A DNA stretch of 64,000 nucleotides, taken from NCBI GenBank assembly GCA_910575775.1, contig CAJTEY010000010.1, positions 1 to 64,000 on the forward strand. Reading direction: 5' to 3'. Source of the stretch: Lachnospiraceae bacterium (GTDB taxonomy: Bacteria; Bacillota; Clostridia; Lachnospirales; Lachnospiraceae). The first letter of the stretch is position 1, and every line of letters begins with the position of its first letter. A model generated the notes under the pieces. It saw nothing but the letters and a program-made list of their open reading frames with translations. It had not been told where the DNA came from and searched no databases. This document shows positions 53,661 to 64,000 of this stretch, piece by piece. A program made the translations under genes and the position numbers.

Positions 53661-55016
53661 ATGGATTCTATCAAAAAAAAATGGGATGAAATTAAAGAGA
53701 CAGTCAGAAAAGAATATGAGCTGACTGATGTTTCCTATGATACCTGGATTAAACCTCTTCGTTTTTATGATGTAAAGGAAAATACAGTGATCATTATGAT
53801 CCCGTCGGATCAGGCCCATGCTCTCAATTATATTTCTTCTAAATATAAAAGCTTTTTTAAGGTCATCATCTCTGAAATGATGGATCACACTTATGATATC
53901 TCTTTTGTATTGGAAAAGGAAGCCATAAAAAACGAAAAGAAGGCAGAACCTGCATCAAAACCTTCCAATCATATTAATTATGAAAATGCAAATCTGAATC
54001 CTAAATATAAATTTGATACCTTTGTAGTCGGAAGCAATAATAAGCTGGCACACTCTGCTGCTCTTGCCGCTGCAGAATCACCGGGAGAAGTATACAACCC
54101 TCTCTATATTTATGGCGGAGCGGGACTTGGTAAAACACACCTGATGCACGCCATCGGACATTTTACTTTAGAGAAAAACCCCGGAATGAAAGTTTTGTAT
54201 GTCACTTCAGAGAACTTTACAAACGAAGTGATCAGTTGTATCAGAAGCGGTGACGCTTTAAAAATGAACAATATGAGGGAAAAATACAGAACGGTTGATA
54301 TCCTTATGATCGATGATATCCAGTTTATCATCGGCAAGGAAAGTACCCAGGAAGAATTTTTCCATACTTTTAATACACTTCATTCTGCGGGTAAACAACT
54401 TATCTTATCCTCAGACAAGCCGCCGAAAGACATGGAAACACTGGAAGAAAGACTGCGTTCCAGGTTTGAATGGGGACTGATCGCAGATATACAGCCTCCT
54501 GATTATGAAACCAGAATGGCCATTTTACAAAAGAATGCGGAAAATTATAACAAAGAAATTGCCAACGAAGTGTTATCTTACATTGCAGATAATGTAAAAT
54601 CTAATATCAGAGAACTGGAAGGCGCATTAAATAAAATCATGGCCTTCTCCAAGTTGAATAAAGTAGATATCAATCTGGAATATGCTGAAGAGGCCTTGAA
54701 AGATGTCATTTATCCGAATAAGAAGAAAGAAATTACTCCTTCTTATATTATAGAAGTCGTAGCTGAGCACTTTGGTATCAGTCCAGAAGATATTGCCTCC
54801 AAAAAAAGAACTGCAGAGCTTGTGCAGCCCAGACAAGTTGTCATGTATCTTTGCCGACAACTGACAGAGGCTTCTTTACAAAACATAGCGAAAGCAATCG
54901 GCAAAAAGGATCACACGACAGTTTTACACGGAATCAAAACCATTACGAAAGAAATGGAAACCGATGAAGAGTTAAAAAATAAAATAGATATCATCAAAAA
55001 GAAAATTATGCCTTAA
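53661..55016 (+). CDS. dnaA: Chromosomal replication initiator DnaA
   Basis: The 451-residue protein has an N-terminal domain I (WDEIKETVRKEYELTDVSY), a short linker, AAA+ domain with Walker A GGAGLGKTHLMHAIG and Walker B ILMIDDIQFI, and the DNA-binding domain IV with LVQPRQVVMYLCRQL and the KKDHTTVLHGI signature. It opens the origin at the boxes on both sides of its gene. GAGGTTACGGATATT precedes the start. Confidence 0.98.
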   Translation: MDSIKKKWDEIKETVRKEYELTDVSYDTWIKPLRFYDVKENTVIIMIPSDQAHALNYISSKYKSFFKVIISEMMDHTYDISFVLEKEAIKNEKKAEPASKPSNHINYENANLNPKYKFDTFVVGSNNKLAHSAALAAAESPGEVYNPLYIYGGAGLGKTHLMHAIGHFTLEKNPGMKVLYVTSENFTNEVISCIRSGDALKMNNMREKYRTVDILMIDDIQFIIGKESTQEEFFHTFNTLHSAGKQLILSSDKPPKDMETLEERLRSRFEWGLIADIQPPDYETRMAILQKNAENYNKEIANEVLSYIADNVKSNIRELEGALNKIMAFSKLNKVDINLEYAEEALKDVIYPNKKKEITPSYIIEVVAEHFGISPEDIASKKRTAELVQPRQVVMYLCRQLTEASLQNIAKAIGKKDHTTVLHGIKTITKEMETDEELKNKIDIIKKKIMP

Positions 55017-55312
55017 GATTTATACACATTATTCTTTACAATTATTGTGAAAAGTATGTGAATGATATTATTATGACATTAATGTCATTTATATAGGATA
55101 AAAATGGATGTCTATAACTTTTGATTTTATCATTGGTTTATTATGAATTATCAACATCATAATTTTTTTTAAAACCCTCATAAATAATGGATCAGATCAG
55201 GTTATTCACATATCTACATCTGTTATTATGATTACTACGGAATATTTATTAATTTATTAACCTAAGGCAGCGCTCCAAATCGCTCACAAGCAGGAAAGGA
55301 AGTTATTCACAG
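55017..55312. other. oriC, right part (dnaA-dnaN intergenic)
   Basis: DnaA-box-like sequences TTATACACA (about 55021), TTATTCACA (55202-55210) and TTATTCACA (55302-55310) stand in AT-rich sequence. The stretch around 55130-55190 and 55230-55260 is nearly all A/T, a candidate unwinding element. With the left cluster this gives the bipartite origin known from Bacillus and Clostridia. Confidence 0.75.
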
Positions 55313-56422
55313 ATGAAAATTGTATGTACAAAATCAAATTTATTAACCGGCGTACAGACAGTGTCAAAGGCTGTCCCCAATAAAACAACCATGTCCATTC
55401 TTGAATGTATTCTGGTAGATACCACAAGCGGTGATATCAAACTGACTGCCAATGATATGGAGCTTGGCATTGAGACCGTCATTGAAGGAGAGATTTTGGA
55501 AAAAGGCATGATTGCCCTCGATGCTAAAATTTTTCTTGAGATTGTGAGAAAACTTCCCGATAATGATATCACAATCGAGACAGATCCTTCTTTTAAGACG
55601 ACTATTACCTGCGAGAAAGCAAAATTCAATATTATAGGAAAATCAGGTGAAGATTTCTCTTATCTTCCTGAGATTGAAAAAAATGATTCGGTTATCATTT
55701 CCCAGTTTACTTTAAAAGAAGTGATCAGACAGACCATTTTTTCCATCGCGGATAATGAAAATAATAAATTGATGACAGGTGAGCTGTTTGAGATTAACAA
55801 TGACATGCTGAAGGTAGTTTCCCTGGACGGTCATCGTATTTCCATCAGAAAAATTGCCCTTAAAAATTCTTATGACAGCAAGAAAGTAGTGGTTCCCGGA
55901 AAGACTTTGAGTGAAGTCAGCAAGATTTTATCCGGGGATATGGATAAGGATGTACATATTTTCTTTACGGATAAACACATTGTGTTTGAGTTTAACGATA
56001 CGGTTGTGGTTTCCAGACTGATTGAAGGAGAGTATTTTAAGATTGACCAGATGCTTTCCAGCGATTATGAGACAAAAATTAAGATGAATAAAAGGGAGCT
56101 TCTCGACTGTATCGACAGAGCGACCCTTCTTGTAAAAGAGGGTGATAAGAAGCCTGTTATCATTGATGTGAAAGATAGTTCCATGCAGCTTAAGATGAAT
56201 TCTACCGTGGGAAGTATGGATGAAGACATTGATATCGAAAAAGAAGGAAAGGATCTGAAGATTGGTTTCAATCCCAAGTTCCTGATTGATGCGCTGCGCG
56301 TAATCGAAGATGAAGAAATTATTCTCTATATGGTAAATCCGAAAGCTCCCTGTTTTATTAAGGACGAAAAAGAGAGTTATATTTATATGATTCTTCCTGT
56401 GAATTTTATCAACGTAGAATAG
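55313..56422 (+). CDS. dnaN: DNA polymerase III sliding clamp (beta)
   Basis: In this 369-residue protein, the three clamp domains are recognisable from MKIVCTKSNLLTGVQTVSKA and PNKTTMSILECILVD, through MTGELFEINNDMLKVVSLDG, to the C-terminal YMILPVNF strand (P-V-x-x/M-P-type ending). The length is normal. It stops with TAG. GGAAAGGAAGTTATTCACAG precedes the start, so the last DnaA box overlaps its leader. Confidence 0.97.
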   Translation: MKIVCTKSNLLTGVQTVSKAVPNKTTMSILECILVDTTSGDIKLTANDMELGIETVIEGEILEKGMIALDAKIFLEIVRKLPDNDITIETDPSFKTTITCEKAKFNIIGKSGEDFSYLPEIEKNDSVIISQFTLKEVIRQTIFSIADNENNKLMTGELFEINNDMLKVVSLDGHRISIRKIALKNSYDSKKVVVPGKTLSEVSKILSGDMDKDVHIFFTDKHIVFEFNDTVVVSRLIEGEYFKIDQMLSSDYETKIKMNKRELLDCIDRATLLVKEGDKKPVIIDVKDSSMQLKMNSTVGSMDEDIDIEKEGKDLKIGFNPKFLIDALRVIEDEEIILYMVNPKAPCFIKDEKESYIYMILPVNFINVE

Positions 56423-56533
56423 AGTGAAAAGAAGTTCTAGCCGCTCACAGCAGAGGCTGTTTCGCGGAGAACTTCTAGGAGTTGCGAAGCAACTCCGTTT
56501 CACTCAGGAGAATGCCGAAAAACCGGCATTCTC
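56422..56533. repeat. Three-way-junction element plus hairpin after dnaN
   Basis: Outer stem GAGTGAAA (56422-56429) with TTTCACTC (56498-56505). Inside it are two arms: AGAAGTTCT (56430-56438) with AGAACTTCT (56468-56476), capped by CCGC/GCGG and ACAGC-AGAG-GCTGT, and GGAGTTGC-GAA-GCAACTCC (56478-56496). The arms meet with one-base joints. A further hairpin GAGAATGCCG/CGGCATTCTC follows (56508-56533). No T tract follows either, so it is not a plain terminator. It may be a dispersed repeat or structured RNA. Confidence 0.8.
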
Positions 56534-56618
56534 TGCATAGATTTGAGTCATATAAAAGCTGTGGTATGGCGATTAGCATGGAAAATTGCTTTATTTTTGG
56601 AGAATAAATAGGAAAATT

Positions 56619-56831
56619 ATGGAAACAATAAAGATCAGGGATGAATATATTAAGCTCGGACAGGCGCTGAAACTGGCGGGTATGGTAGAATCCGGGCTGG
56701 ATGCGAAGATGGAAATACAGGAAGGATTTGTCAAAGTAAACGGTGAAGTGGAAGTACAGCGCGGTAAAAAAATACATCCGGGTGATGTAATCGAATATAA
56801 CGGACAACAAATTAGGGTAATAAACGAATGA
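56619..56831 (+). CDS. yaaA: S4-domain RNA-binding protein (YaaA/RlbA type)
   Basis: The 70-residue protein METIKIRDEYIKLGQALKLA is followed by the S4 motif FVKVNGEVEVQRGKKIHPGD and the strand VIEYNGQQIRVINE. It occurs between dnaN and recF in many Firmicutes and binds RNA or ribosomes. ATG 56619 has AGGAAAATT upstream, and its end overlaps recF by 4 bp. Confidence 0.93.
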   Translation: METIKIRDEYIKLGQALKLAGMVESGLDAKMEIQEGFVKVNGEVEVQRGKKIHPGDVIEYNGQQIRVINE

Positions 56832-57907
56832 TTATCAAATCGTTGGAATTAGCAGACTTTAGAAATTACGATTCTCTACATATTGATTTCAGTAAGGGAA
56901 CGAATATTTTATATGGTGATAATGCCCAGGGGAAGACGAATATTTTAGAAGCGATTTTTTTGTCGGCTACCACAAAATCTCATAAGGGAAGTAAAGATAA
57001 GGATATTGTAAATTTTAAGAAAGAGGAAGCGCATATTCGTACTTATCTTGAAAAAGAAGAGGTTGAAATAAGGGTAGACATGCATCTTCGTAAAAATAAG
57101 ACGAAGGGAATTGCCATTGACGGACAAAAGATAAAAAAAGCGTCAGAACTTCTTGGATTGTTAAATGTTGTATTTTTTTCCCCTGAAGATCTTTCCATTA
57201 TCAAGAATGGTCCTTCTGAGAGAAGAAGGTTTGTAGATATGGAGCTGTGTCAGCTTGACTCCTTTTACATCTATAATCTGAATCATTATAATAAGATTGT
57301 CAATCAGAGAAATAAACTGCTAAAAGATATGTATTTTAATCCATCCTTAAAAGAAACTTTGAATATCTGGGATTCCCAGCTTGTTTCTTTTGGAAGTAAG
57401 ATCATTGAGAGAAGAAAGCTTTTTGTTGAGCAGTTAAATGAAATTATTTTTGATATTCATAAGAAATTATCGGGAAACAGGGAAGAACTGATCATTCAGT
57501 ATGAACCTGATGTTTTGATTGAAGATTATGAAAAATCACTTTCGGCCTGCCAGGAGAGGGACATCAAGTTAAAGCAGACAACGGTAGGACCTCACAGGGA
57601 TGATTTTTCTTTTATGGTGGGGGACGTTGATATCAGAAGATTTGGTTCCCAGGGGCAGCAGAGGACTGCAGCGCTTTCTCTAAAGCTGTCTGAGATAGAA
57701 CTAGTCAAAAAAATAACAAAAGACAATCCTGTCCTGCTTCTCGATGATGTGTTGTCGGAACTGGACAGCAACAGACAAAATTATCTGTTAAGCACGATCG
57801 GAGATATTCAGACCATCATTACCTGTACGGGATTGGATGAGTTTGTAAATAACAGATTTGAGATTGATAAGGTTTTTAAGATTGAAAATGGGAGTATCGC
57901 AGAATAA
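56828..57907 (+). CDS. recF: DNA replication and repair protein RecF
   Basis: The 359-residue SMC-like ATPase has Walker A GDNAQGKTNILEAIFL near residue 30, the RecF motif FFSPEDLSIIKNGPSERRRF, signature FGSQGQQRTAALSLKLSE, and Walker B LLLDDVLSELD. It loads RecA at gaps. The start overlaps the S4 gene as ATGA. Confidence 0.97.
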   Translation: MIIKSLELADFRNYDSLHIDFSKGTNILYGDNAQGKTNILEAIFLSATTKSHKGSKDKDIVNFKKEEAHIRTYLEKEEVEIRVDMHLRKNKTKGIAIDGQKIKKASELLGLLNVVFFSPEDLSIIKNGPSERRRFVDMELCQLDSFYIYNLNHYNKIVNQRNKLLKDMYFNPSLKETLNIWDSQLVSFGSKIIERRKLFVEQLNEIIFDIHKKLSGNREELIIQYEPDVLIEDYEKSLSACQERDIKLKQTTVGPHRDDFSFMVGDVDIRRFGSQGQQRTAALSLKLSEIELVKKITKDNPVLLLDDVLSELDSNRQNYLLSTIGDIQTIITCTGLDEFVNNRFEIDKVFKIENGSIAE

Positions 57908-57920
57908 TTTTGAGATATGA

Positions 57921-59891
<1,971 letters not shown>

Positions 59892-59990
59892 TTTGTAATT
59901 TTGCGCGCTTTGACGGACGGATATCGAAAAAAAGACAGCGTGTGAAGACGCTCATCTTTAGGTTTGGGCGGTCAAGAATGGAGAAAAAAG

Positions 59991-62504
59991 ATGGATGATA
60001 AGATTTTTGATAAGATAGAGGACGTCGACCTTAAGAAAAAGATGGAAGATTCTTACATCGACTATGCCATGAGCGTAATTGCTGCCCGTGCGCTGCCGGA
60101 TGTGAGGGATGGTCTGAAGCCTGTACAGCGTCGTGTCCTTTATTCCATGATTGAACTCAATAACGGGCCGGATAAGCCTCACAGAAAAAGTGCCCGTATT
60201 GTCGGTGATACGATGGGTAAATATCATCCTCATGGAGACAGTTCTATTTATGGTGCGCTGGTAAATATGGCGCAGGACTGGTCTACGAGATATCCTCTGG
60301 TGGACGGACACGGGAATTTTGGTTCTATGGATGGCGACGGCGCTGCGGCCATGCGTTACACGGAAGCGCGTCTGAGCAAAATTTCTATGGAACTTTTGGC
60401 TGATATCAATAAGAATACCGTGGATTTTGTGCCGAACTTTGACGACACGGAAAAAGAACCTGTCGTTTTGCCGAGCCGTTATCCTAACCTCCTCGTGAAC
60501 GGCACAACAGGTATCGCGGTTGGTATGGCTACAAACATTCCTCCCCACAATCTGCGGGAAATCACGAATGCTGTCGTTAAAATTATTGATAACCAGGTTG
60601 ATGAGAGCAGAGAAACGGACATGGAAGAGCTGCTTCAGATCGTGAAGGCTCCCGATTTTCCGACCGGCGGCGTTATTTTGGGAACAAAGGGCGCGGAAGA
60701 AGCGTACCGTACAGGGCGTGGTAAGGTAAGAGTCCGTGCGGTCACGGAAATTGAAACGATGGATAACGGAAAGAGCCGTATTATTGTGACGGAGCTTCCT
60801 TATATGGTAAATAAGGCAAATCTGATTTTAAAGATTGCTGAACTTGTGAAATTAAAGAAGGTTGACGGTATCACAGACCTGCGCGATGAGACAAACCGGG
60901 AAGGTATGAGAATTGTGATCGAGTTGAGAAAAGATGCCAATGCCAACGTCATTTTAAACCAGCTTTATAAACATACGCAGCTTCAGGATTCCTTCGGTGT
61001 GATCATGCTTGCTCTGGTGAATAACCAGCCAAAGGTGATGAACATTAAGGATATGCTTACTTACTATCTGGATCATCAGAAAGATGTGGTGACCAGAAGG
61101 ACTAAGTATGATCTGGATAAGGCTGAAGAGAGAGATCATATTTTACAAGGTCTGTTAATTGCTCTGGATCATATTGATGAAGTGATACAGATTATCAGAA
61201 GCAGTCAGACGACGCAGATTGCAAAAGAGAGGTTAATTGAAAGATTCGAGCTCTCTGAAGTACAGGCACAGGCGATTGTGGATATGCGTCTGCGTGCTCT
61301 GACAGGTCTGGAAAGAGAAAAGCTTGAGAATGAACACAGGGAACTGCTTAAGAAAATCGCGGAGTTAAAGGCAATTCTTGCGGATGAAAAATTACTCCTC
61401 GGTGTGATCAAAGGTGAAATGCTTATCACAGCCGAGAAGTATGGCGACGAAAGAAGGAGTAAGATCGGATATGATGTCTACGATATCAATATGGAGGATC
61501 TGATTCCGAAAGATAACACCGTGATTGCCATGACGAGCCTTGGTTATATTAAGCGCATGACGGTTGATAATTTCAAGTCTCAGAACCGCGGAGGCAAAGG
61601 TATCAAGGGAATGCAGACCATCGAGGAAGATTACATTGAAGATCTTCTGATGACGACGACCCACCATTACCTCATGTTCTTTACGAACTATGGAAGAGTG
61701 TACCGTCTAAAAGCTTATGAAATACCTGAGGCTGGGCGCACAGCGAGAGGTATTGCGATCGTCAATATTTTGCAGTTGAATCCGGGTGAAAAGATTTCTG
61801 CCATGATACCGATTAAGGACTATGAGGAAGATAAAAACCTCTTCATGGTTACAAAGAGAGGTATTGTGAAAAAAACCTCAATCATGGAATTTAGCAATGT
61901 CAGAAAAAATGGGCTGGCGGCTATCAATCTGCGGGATGATGATGAGCTGATTGAAGTGAAGGCAACTTCCAGGGATACAGATATTTTCCTTGTCACAAAG
62001 CATGGAATGTGTATCCGTTTCAAGGAAACAGATGTAAGACCTACCGGAAGGGCTTCTATGGGCGTGATCGGCATGAATCTGTCTGACAGGGATGAGATCG
62101 TCGGTATGCAGTTGGATCATCAAGGCGATTCTCTGCTCATTGTTTCCGAAAACGGTATGGGAAAACGGACTTATCTGGAAGAGTTTACCGTGCAGAAGCG
62201 CGGTGGCAAGGGCTTAAAATGCTATAAAATTACCGAGAAGACAGGTAATGTGGTTGGTGTAAAGGCCGTCAATGACGATCATGAAATTATGATGATCACC
62301 ACGGAAGGCATTATCATCCAGCTTCGCATGGAGGATATATCGACTCTCGGCAGAATCACTTCCGGCGTGAAGATGATCAATCTGGACGACAATGTAAAAG
62401 TGGCTAAAATTGCCAAAGTGCGGGAGAAGATCAGCAACGGCGAGGAAGAGTTCGAAAATATTGACGATGCAATGGAAGAGATACCTGCGGAAAAGTATGA
62501 GTGA
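59991..62504 (+). CDS. gyrA: DNA gyrase subunit A
   Basis: The 837-residue protein has the winged helix and quinolone region [17 protein letters not shown], catalytic Tyr in [14 protein letters not shown], coiled coil, and the C-terminal beta-pinwheel beginning with the GyrA box [10 protein letters not shown]. That box marks a gyrase rather than topoisomerase IV. At the position of E. coli Asp87 it has Gly. ATG 59991 has GGAGAAAAAAG upstream. The end overlaps the next gene by 8 bp. Confidence 0.97.
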   Translation: MDDKIFDKIEDVDLKKKMEDSYIDYAMSVIAARALPDVRDGLKPVQRRVLYSMIELNNGPDKPHRKSARIVGDTMGKYHPHGDSSIYGALVNMAQDWSTRYPLVDGHGNFGSMDGDGAAAMRYTEARLSKISMELLADINKNTVDFVPNFDDTEKEPVVLPSRYPNLLVNGTTGIAVGMATNIPPHNLREITNAVVKIIDNQVDESRETDMEELLQIVKAPDFPTGGVILGTKGAEEAYRTGRGKVRVRAVTEIETMDNGKSRIIVTELPYMVNKANLILKIAELVKLKKVDGITDLRDETNREGMRIVIELRKDANANVILNQLYKHTQLQDSFGVIMLALVNNQPKVMNIKDMLTYYLDHQKDVVTRRTKYDLDKAEERDHILQGLLIALDHIDEVIQIIRSSQTTQIAKERLIERFELSEVQAQAIVDMRLRALTGLEREKLENEHRELLKKIAELKAILADEKLLLGVIKGEMLITAEKYGDERRSKIGYDVYDINMEDLIPKDNTVIAMTSLGYIKRMTVDNFKSQNRGGKGIKGMQTIEEDYIEDLLMTTTHHYLMFFTNYGRVYRLKAYEIPEAGRTARGIAIVNILQLNPGEKISAMIPIKDYEEDKNLFMVTKRGIVKKTSIMEFSNVRKNGLAAINLRDDDELIEVKATSRDTDIFLVTKHGMCIRFKETDVRPTGRASMGVIGMNLSDRDEIVGMQLDHQGDSLLIVSENGMGKRTYLEEFTVQKRGGKGLKCYKITEKTGNVVGVKAVNDDHEIMMITTEGIIIQLRMEDISTLGRITSGVKMINLDDNVKVAKIAKVREKISNGEEEFENIDDAMEEIPAEKYE

Positions 62505-63366
62505 TTATAAAATAGTTGTCATAGGAGATATTCACAGTAATTATATAGGGCTTGAGAGGTGTATTGAACATGCTTTGAAACAAAAGCCGGATGAGTTTTT
62601 GTTTCTCGGGGATTATATCAGTGACTGTCCTTATCCGCATAAGACGATGAAGATCGTCTATGAGATGAAACGTGATTACAATTGCCGTTTTATTAGGGGA
62701 AACCGGGAAGAATATATGCTGCATCACAGGAAAAAGCTGGGAGAACGGTGGACTTATTCTTCCGCCAGCGGCAGTCTGCTCTATACTTATGAAAATCTGA
62801 CGGAACGGGATTTTGGTTTCTTTGAAAGTCTGGATATCGAAGGGTATTATGAAAAGGAAGGGTATCCGCCTTTCCGATACTGCCACGGTTCTTTGACGCG
62901 CTCCAATGAGATACTGGAGCCGGAAGGAGAAAATACGAGACAGCTTATGAATAGTCTGGATGTAGACCTGCTTGTGTCTGGACATATGCATTTTCAGGAA
63001 GAAAAAATGTATGACGGAAAGAAAATATTGCATCCAGGCGCTGTCGGCGTTTCCTGGTATTTTGATGGGAGAACACAGTATATGATGCTTCACGGAGCAA
63101 AATCCGGGTGGGAGGCGGCATTTTTTCAGCTGGATTATGATGTGGAAAAGGTTGTGAAAGATTTTGAAACTTCCGGCCTGAACGAGAAAGCGCCGGCATG
63201 GTCTAAAGTTACGATACACACGCTGCGCACCGGCAATGACTATAATTTGGCCTGTCTGACACGCGCAAAAGAGTTGTGCGAAAAAGCGGAAGGTACGGTA
63301 GTCTGGCCGGATATTCCCGAAAAATACTGGCAGCAGGCGTTACAGGAATTTGGAATTGTGGATTAG
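62497..63366 (+). CDS. Calcineurin-like metallophosphoesterase
   Basis: In this 289-residue soluble protein, metal-binding motifs appear in order as [13 protein letters not shown] (D-x-H), FLGDYISD (G-D), RGNREEYM (G-N-R/H), CHGS and SGHMHF (G-H-x-H). All are present. The C-terminal 90 residues ([18 protein letters not shown]) extend the fold. The substrate is unknown; relatives cleave Ap4A or phosphodiesters. It is coupled to gyrA by ATGAGTGA overlap. Confidence 0.92.
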   Translation: MSDYKIVVIGDIHSNYIGLERCIEHALKQKPDEFLFLGDYISDCPYPHKTMKIVYEMKRDYNCRFIRGNREEYMLHHRKKLGERWTYSSASGSLLYTYENLTERDFGFFESLDIEGYYEKEGYPPFRYCHGSLTRSNEILEPEGENTRQLMNSLDVDLLVSGHMHFQEEKMYDGKKILHPGAVGVSWYFDGRTQYMMLHGAKSGWEAAFFQLDYDVEKVVKDFETSGLNEKAPAWSKVTIHTLRTGNDYNLACLTRAKELCEKAEGTVVWPDIPEKYWQQALQEFGIVD

Positions 63367-63398
63367 ATATTTTAGAAATGAATAAAAAGAAACCAAAT

Positions 63399-63430
63399 AA
63401 AGGTTCCTGCATGAAAGAGCGGGAACCTTT
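63399..63430. terminator. Bidirectional terminator
   Basis: AAAGGTTCC (63399-63407) pairs with GGAACCTTT (63422-63430), with T-rich sequence to the right and A-rich to the left. It ends the gyrase operon and the convergent membrane gene. Confidence 0.75.
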
Positions 63431-63438
63431 GTATATTT

Positions 63439-64000
63439 TTACTGTTTCTCCTCATTATTACGGTTAATGACCATAGATACGATACCGCAGGCAATACCAA
63501 AAATGGGATAGACCACCCATGCACTGTGCCAGAAATTTCCGAGAAAACCGAATCCGAGATAGATCATGGTAGCCACCATCATAATGCTGCCGCAGATGAT
63601 ACTGATTTTTTTACCGTTTTTGTAGGTCTGCGAATTGTGGTCATGCATTAGATTGTATTGTTCAATATTGTATTTGCCATCCTGTGTGCCTGCATAGGTA
63701 AACAATATGACGGCTATGGTTACAGGGAACATAAACAGGGCGCCGCTCAACATGTCAAGATCAATTCTGTCCTGTATGATGTTATCGGGAGAGATGACAG
63801 CATCAATTGTAGTTGCTAAAATCATGCCGAAAATAATAAGAACAACCCCGGTTGTGATAAATTGAATCAGTTTTTTGTGAAACGCTTCTTTTTCTTCATC
63901 GGAATAAAAGTTTTCTATGTATGGATATTTCTTTTCAAAGTAACTTCTCTGTAAGCCGGAAACGATAAAAATCGCTACGGCCGCTATTACGAAGAAAAGA
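63439..64000 (-). CDS. Membrane protein, 3' end only (runs past window)
   Basis: The frame stays open from 63439 to the window edge. Four helices are visible: VIAAVAIFIVSG, LIQFITTGVVLIIFGMILAT, GALFMFPVTIAVILFTYAG and a final pair up to VVYPIFGIACGIVSMVINRN. The order, with a YFEKKYPYIENFYSDEE cytosolic loop, resembles the membrane tail of Xre-type regulators in Lachnospiraceae, but the N-terminus is not in the window, so no family is assigned. Confidence 0.75.
   Translation of the reverse strand, partial: LFFVIAAVAIFIVSGLQRSYFEKKYPYIENFYSDEEKEAFHKKLIQFITTGVVLIIFGMILATTIDAVISPDNIIQDRIDLDMLSGALFMFPVTIAVILFTYAGTQDGKYNIEQYNLMHDHNSQTYKNGKKISIICGSIMMVATMIYLGFGFLGNFWHSAWVVYPIFGIACGIVSMVINRNNEEKQ

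Overview
The window looks like a piece of a Lachnospiraceae chromosome (Clostridia, Bacillota) reaching from an accessory island into the replication-origin region. The right half, from about 36.3 kb, has the classical Firmicute origin order: serS, parB, parA, rsmG, mnmG, mnmE, khpB(jag), yidC, yidD, rnpA and rpmH on the minus strand, then oriC, then dnaA, dnaN, an S4-domain gene, recF, gyrB and gyrA on the plus strand. Lineage-typical genes of the DUF3881 and DUF4446 types lie among them. The organism assignment comes from gene content and order only, without a database search.

Layout. At 1-202 the minus strand carries the 5' end of a group II intron (class IIC by its position), placed directly after a terminator hairpin that follows the 3' half of a broken tRNA-Arg(CCT). 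From about 203 to 36296 lies an accessory region. The matching 5' half of a tRNA-Arg(CCT) sits at 36297-36335, and an intact, different tRNA-Arg(CCT) lies about 60 bp inside that end. The region therefore reads as one island, about 36 kb long, that split a tRNA gene and supplies a substitute. No tyrosine integrase was found.

The island holds drug-export and sensing modules: four ABC transporters (two intact simple ABC-2 type pairs, one MacB/FtsX type with a two-component system, one decayed), regulators of the AraC, TetR, MerR and ArsR families, GyrI-like ligand-binding domains, four GNAT acetyltransferase or SRPBCC-type small enzymes, an adenosine-deaminase-like protein and an AlkD-type DNA glycosylase. 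Much of it is decayed, and at least ten pseudogenes can be reconstructed. In five of them an in-frame TAG is the main or an early lesion.

A second, GC-rich element of about 6.3 kb (8657-14918) is nested in one of the TetR genes, and the empty site can be rebuilt to the base. It carries a large serine recombinase, a short sigma-like protein, a BlaR1/BlaI pair without a beta-lactamase, a MobC-like protein, a 145-bp multi-arm inverted repeat, and four copies of a 19-bp palindrome. The half-sites of two of these copies look like reciprocal hybrids of the other two.

The core part (36.3-64 kb) is intact. ParA and ParB have two parS-like sites upstream (43193-43257) and a third inside a histidine-kinase gene. 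DnaA boxes lie on both sides of dnaA, which gives a bipartite origin. Between dnaN and the S4 gene is a compact three-way-junction sequence that looks like a structured RNA or a dispersed repeat.
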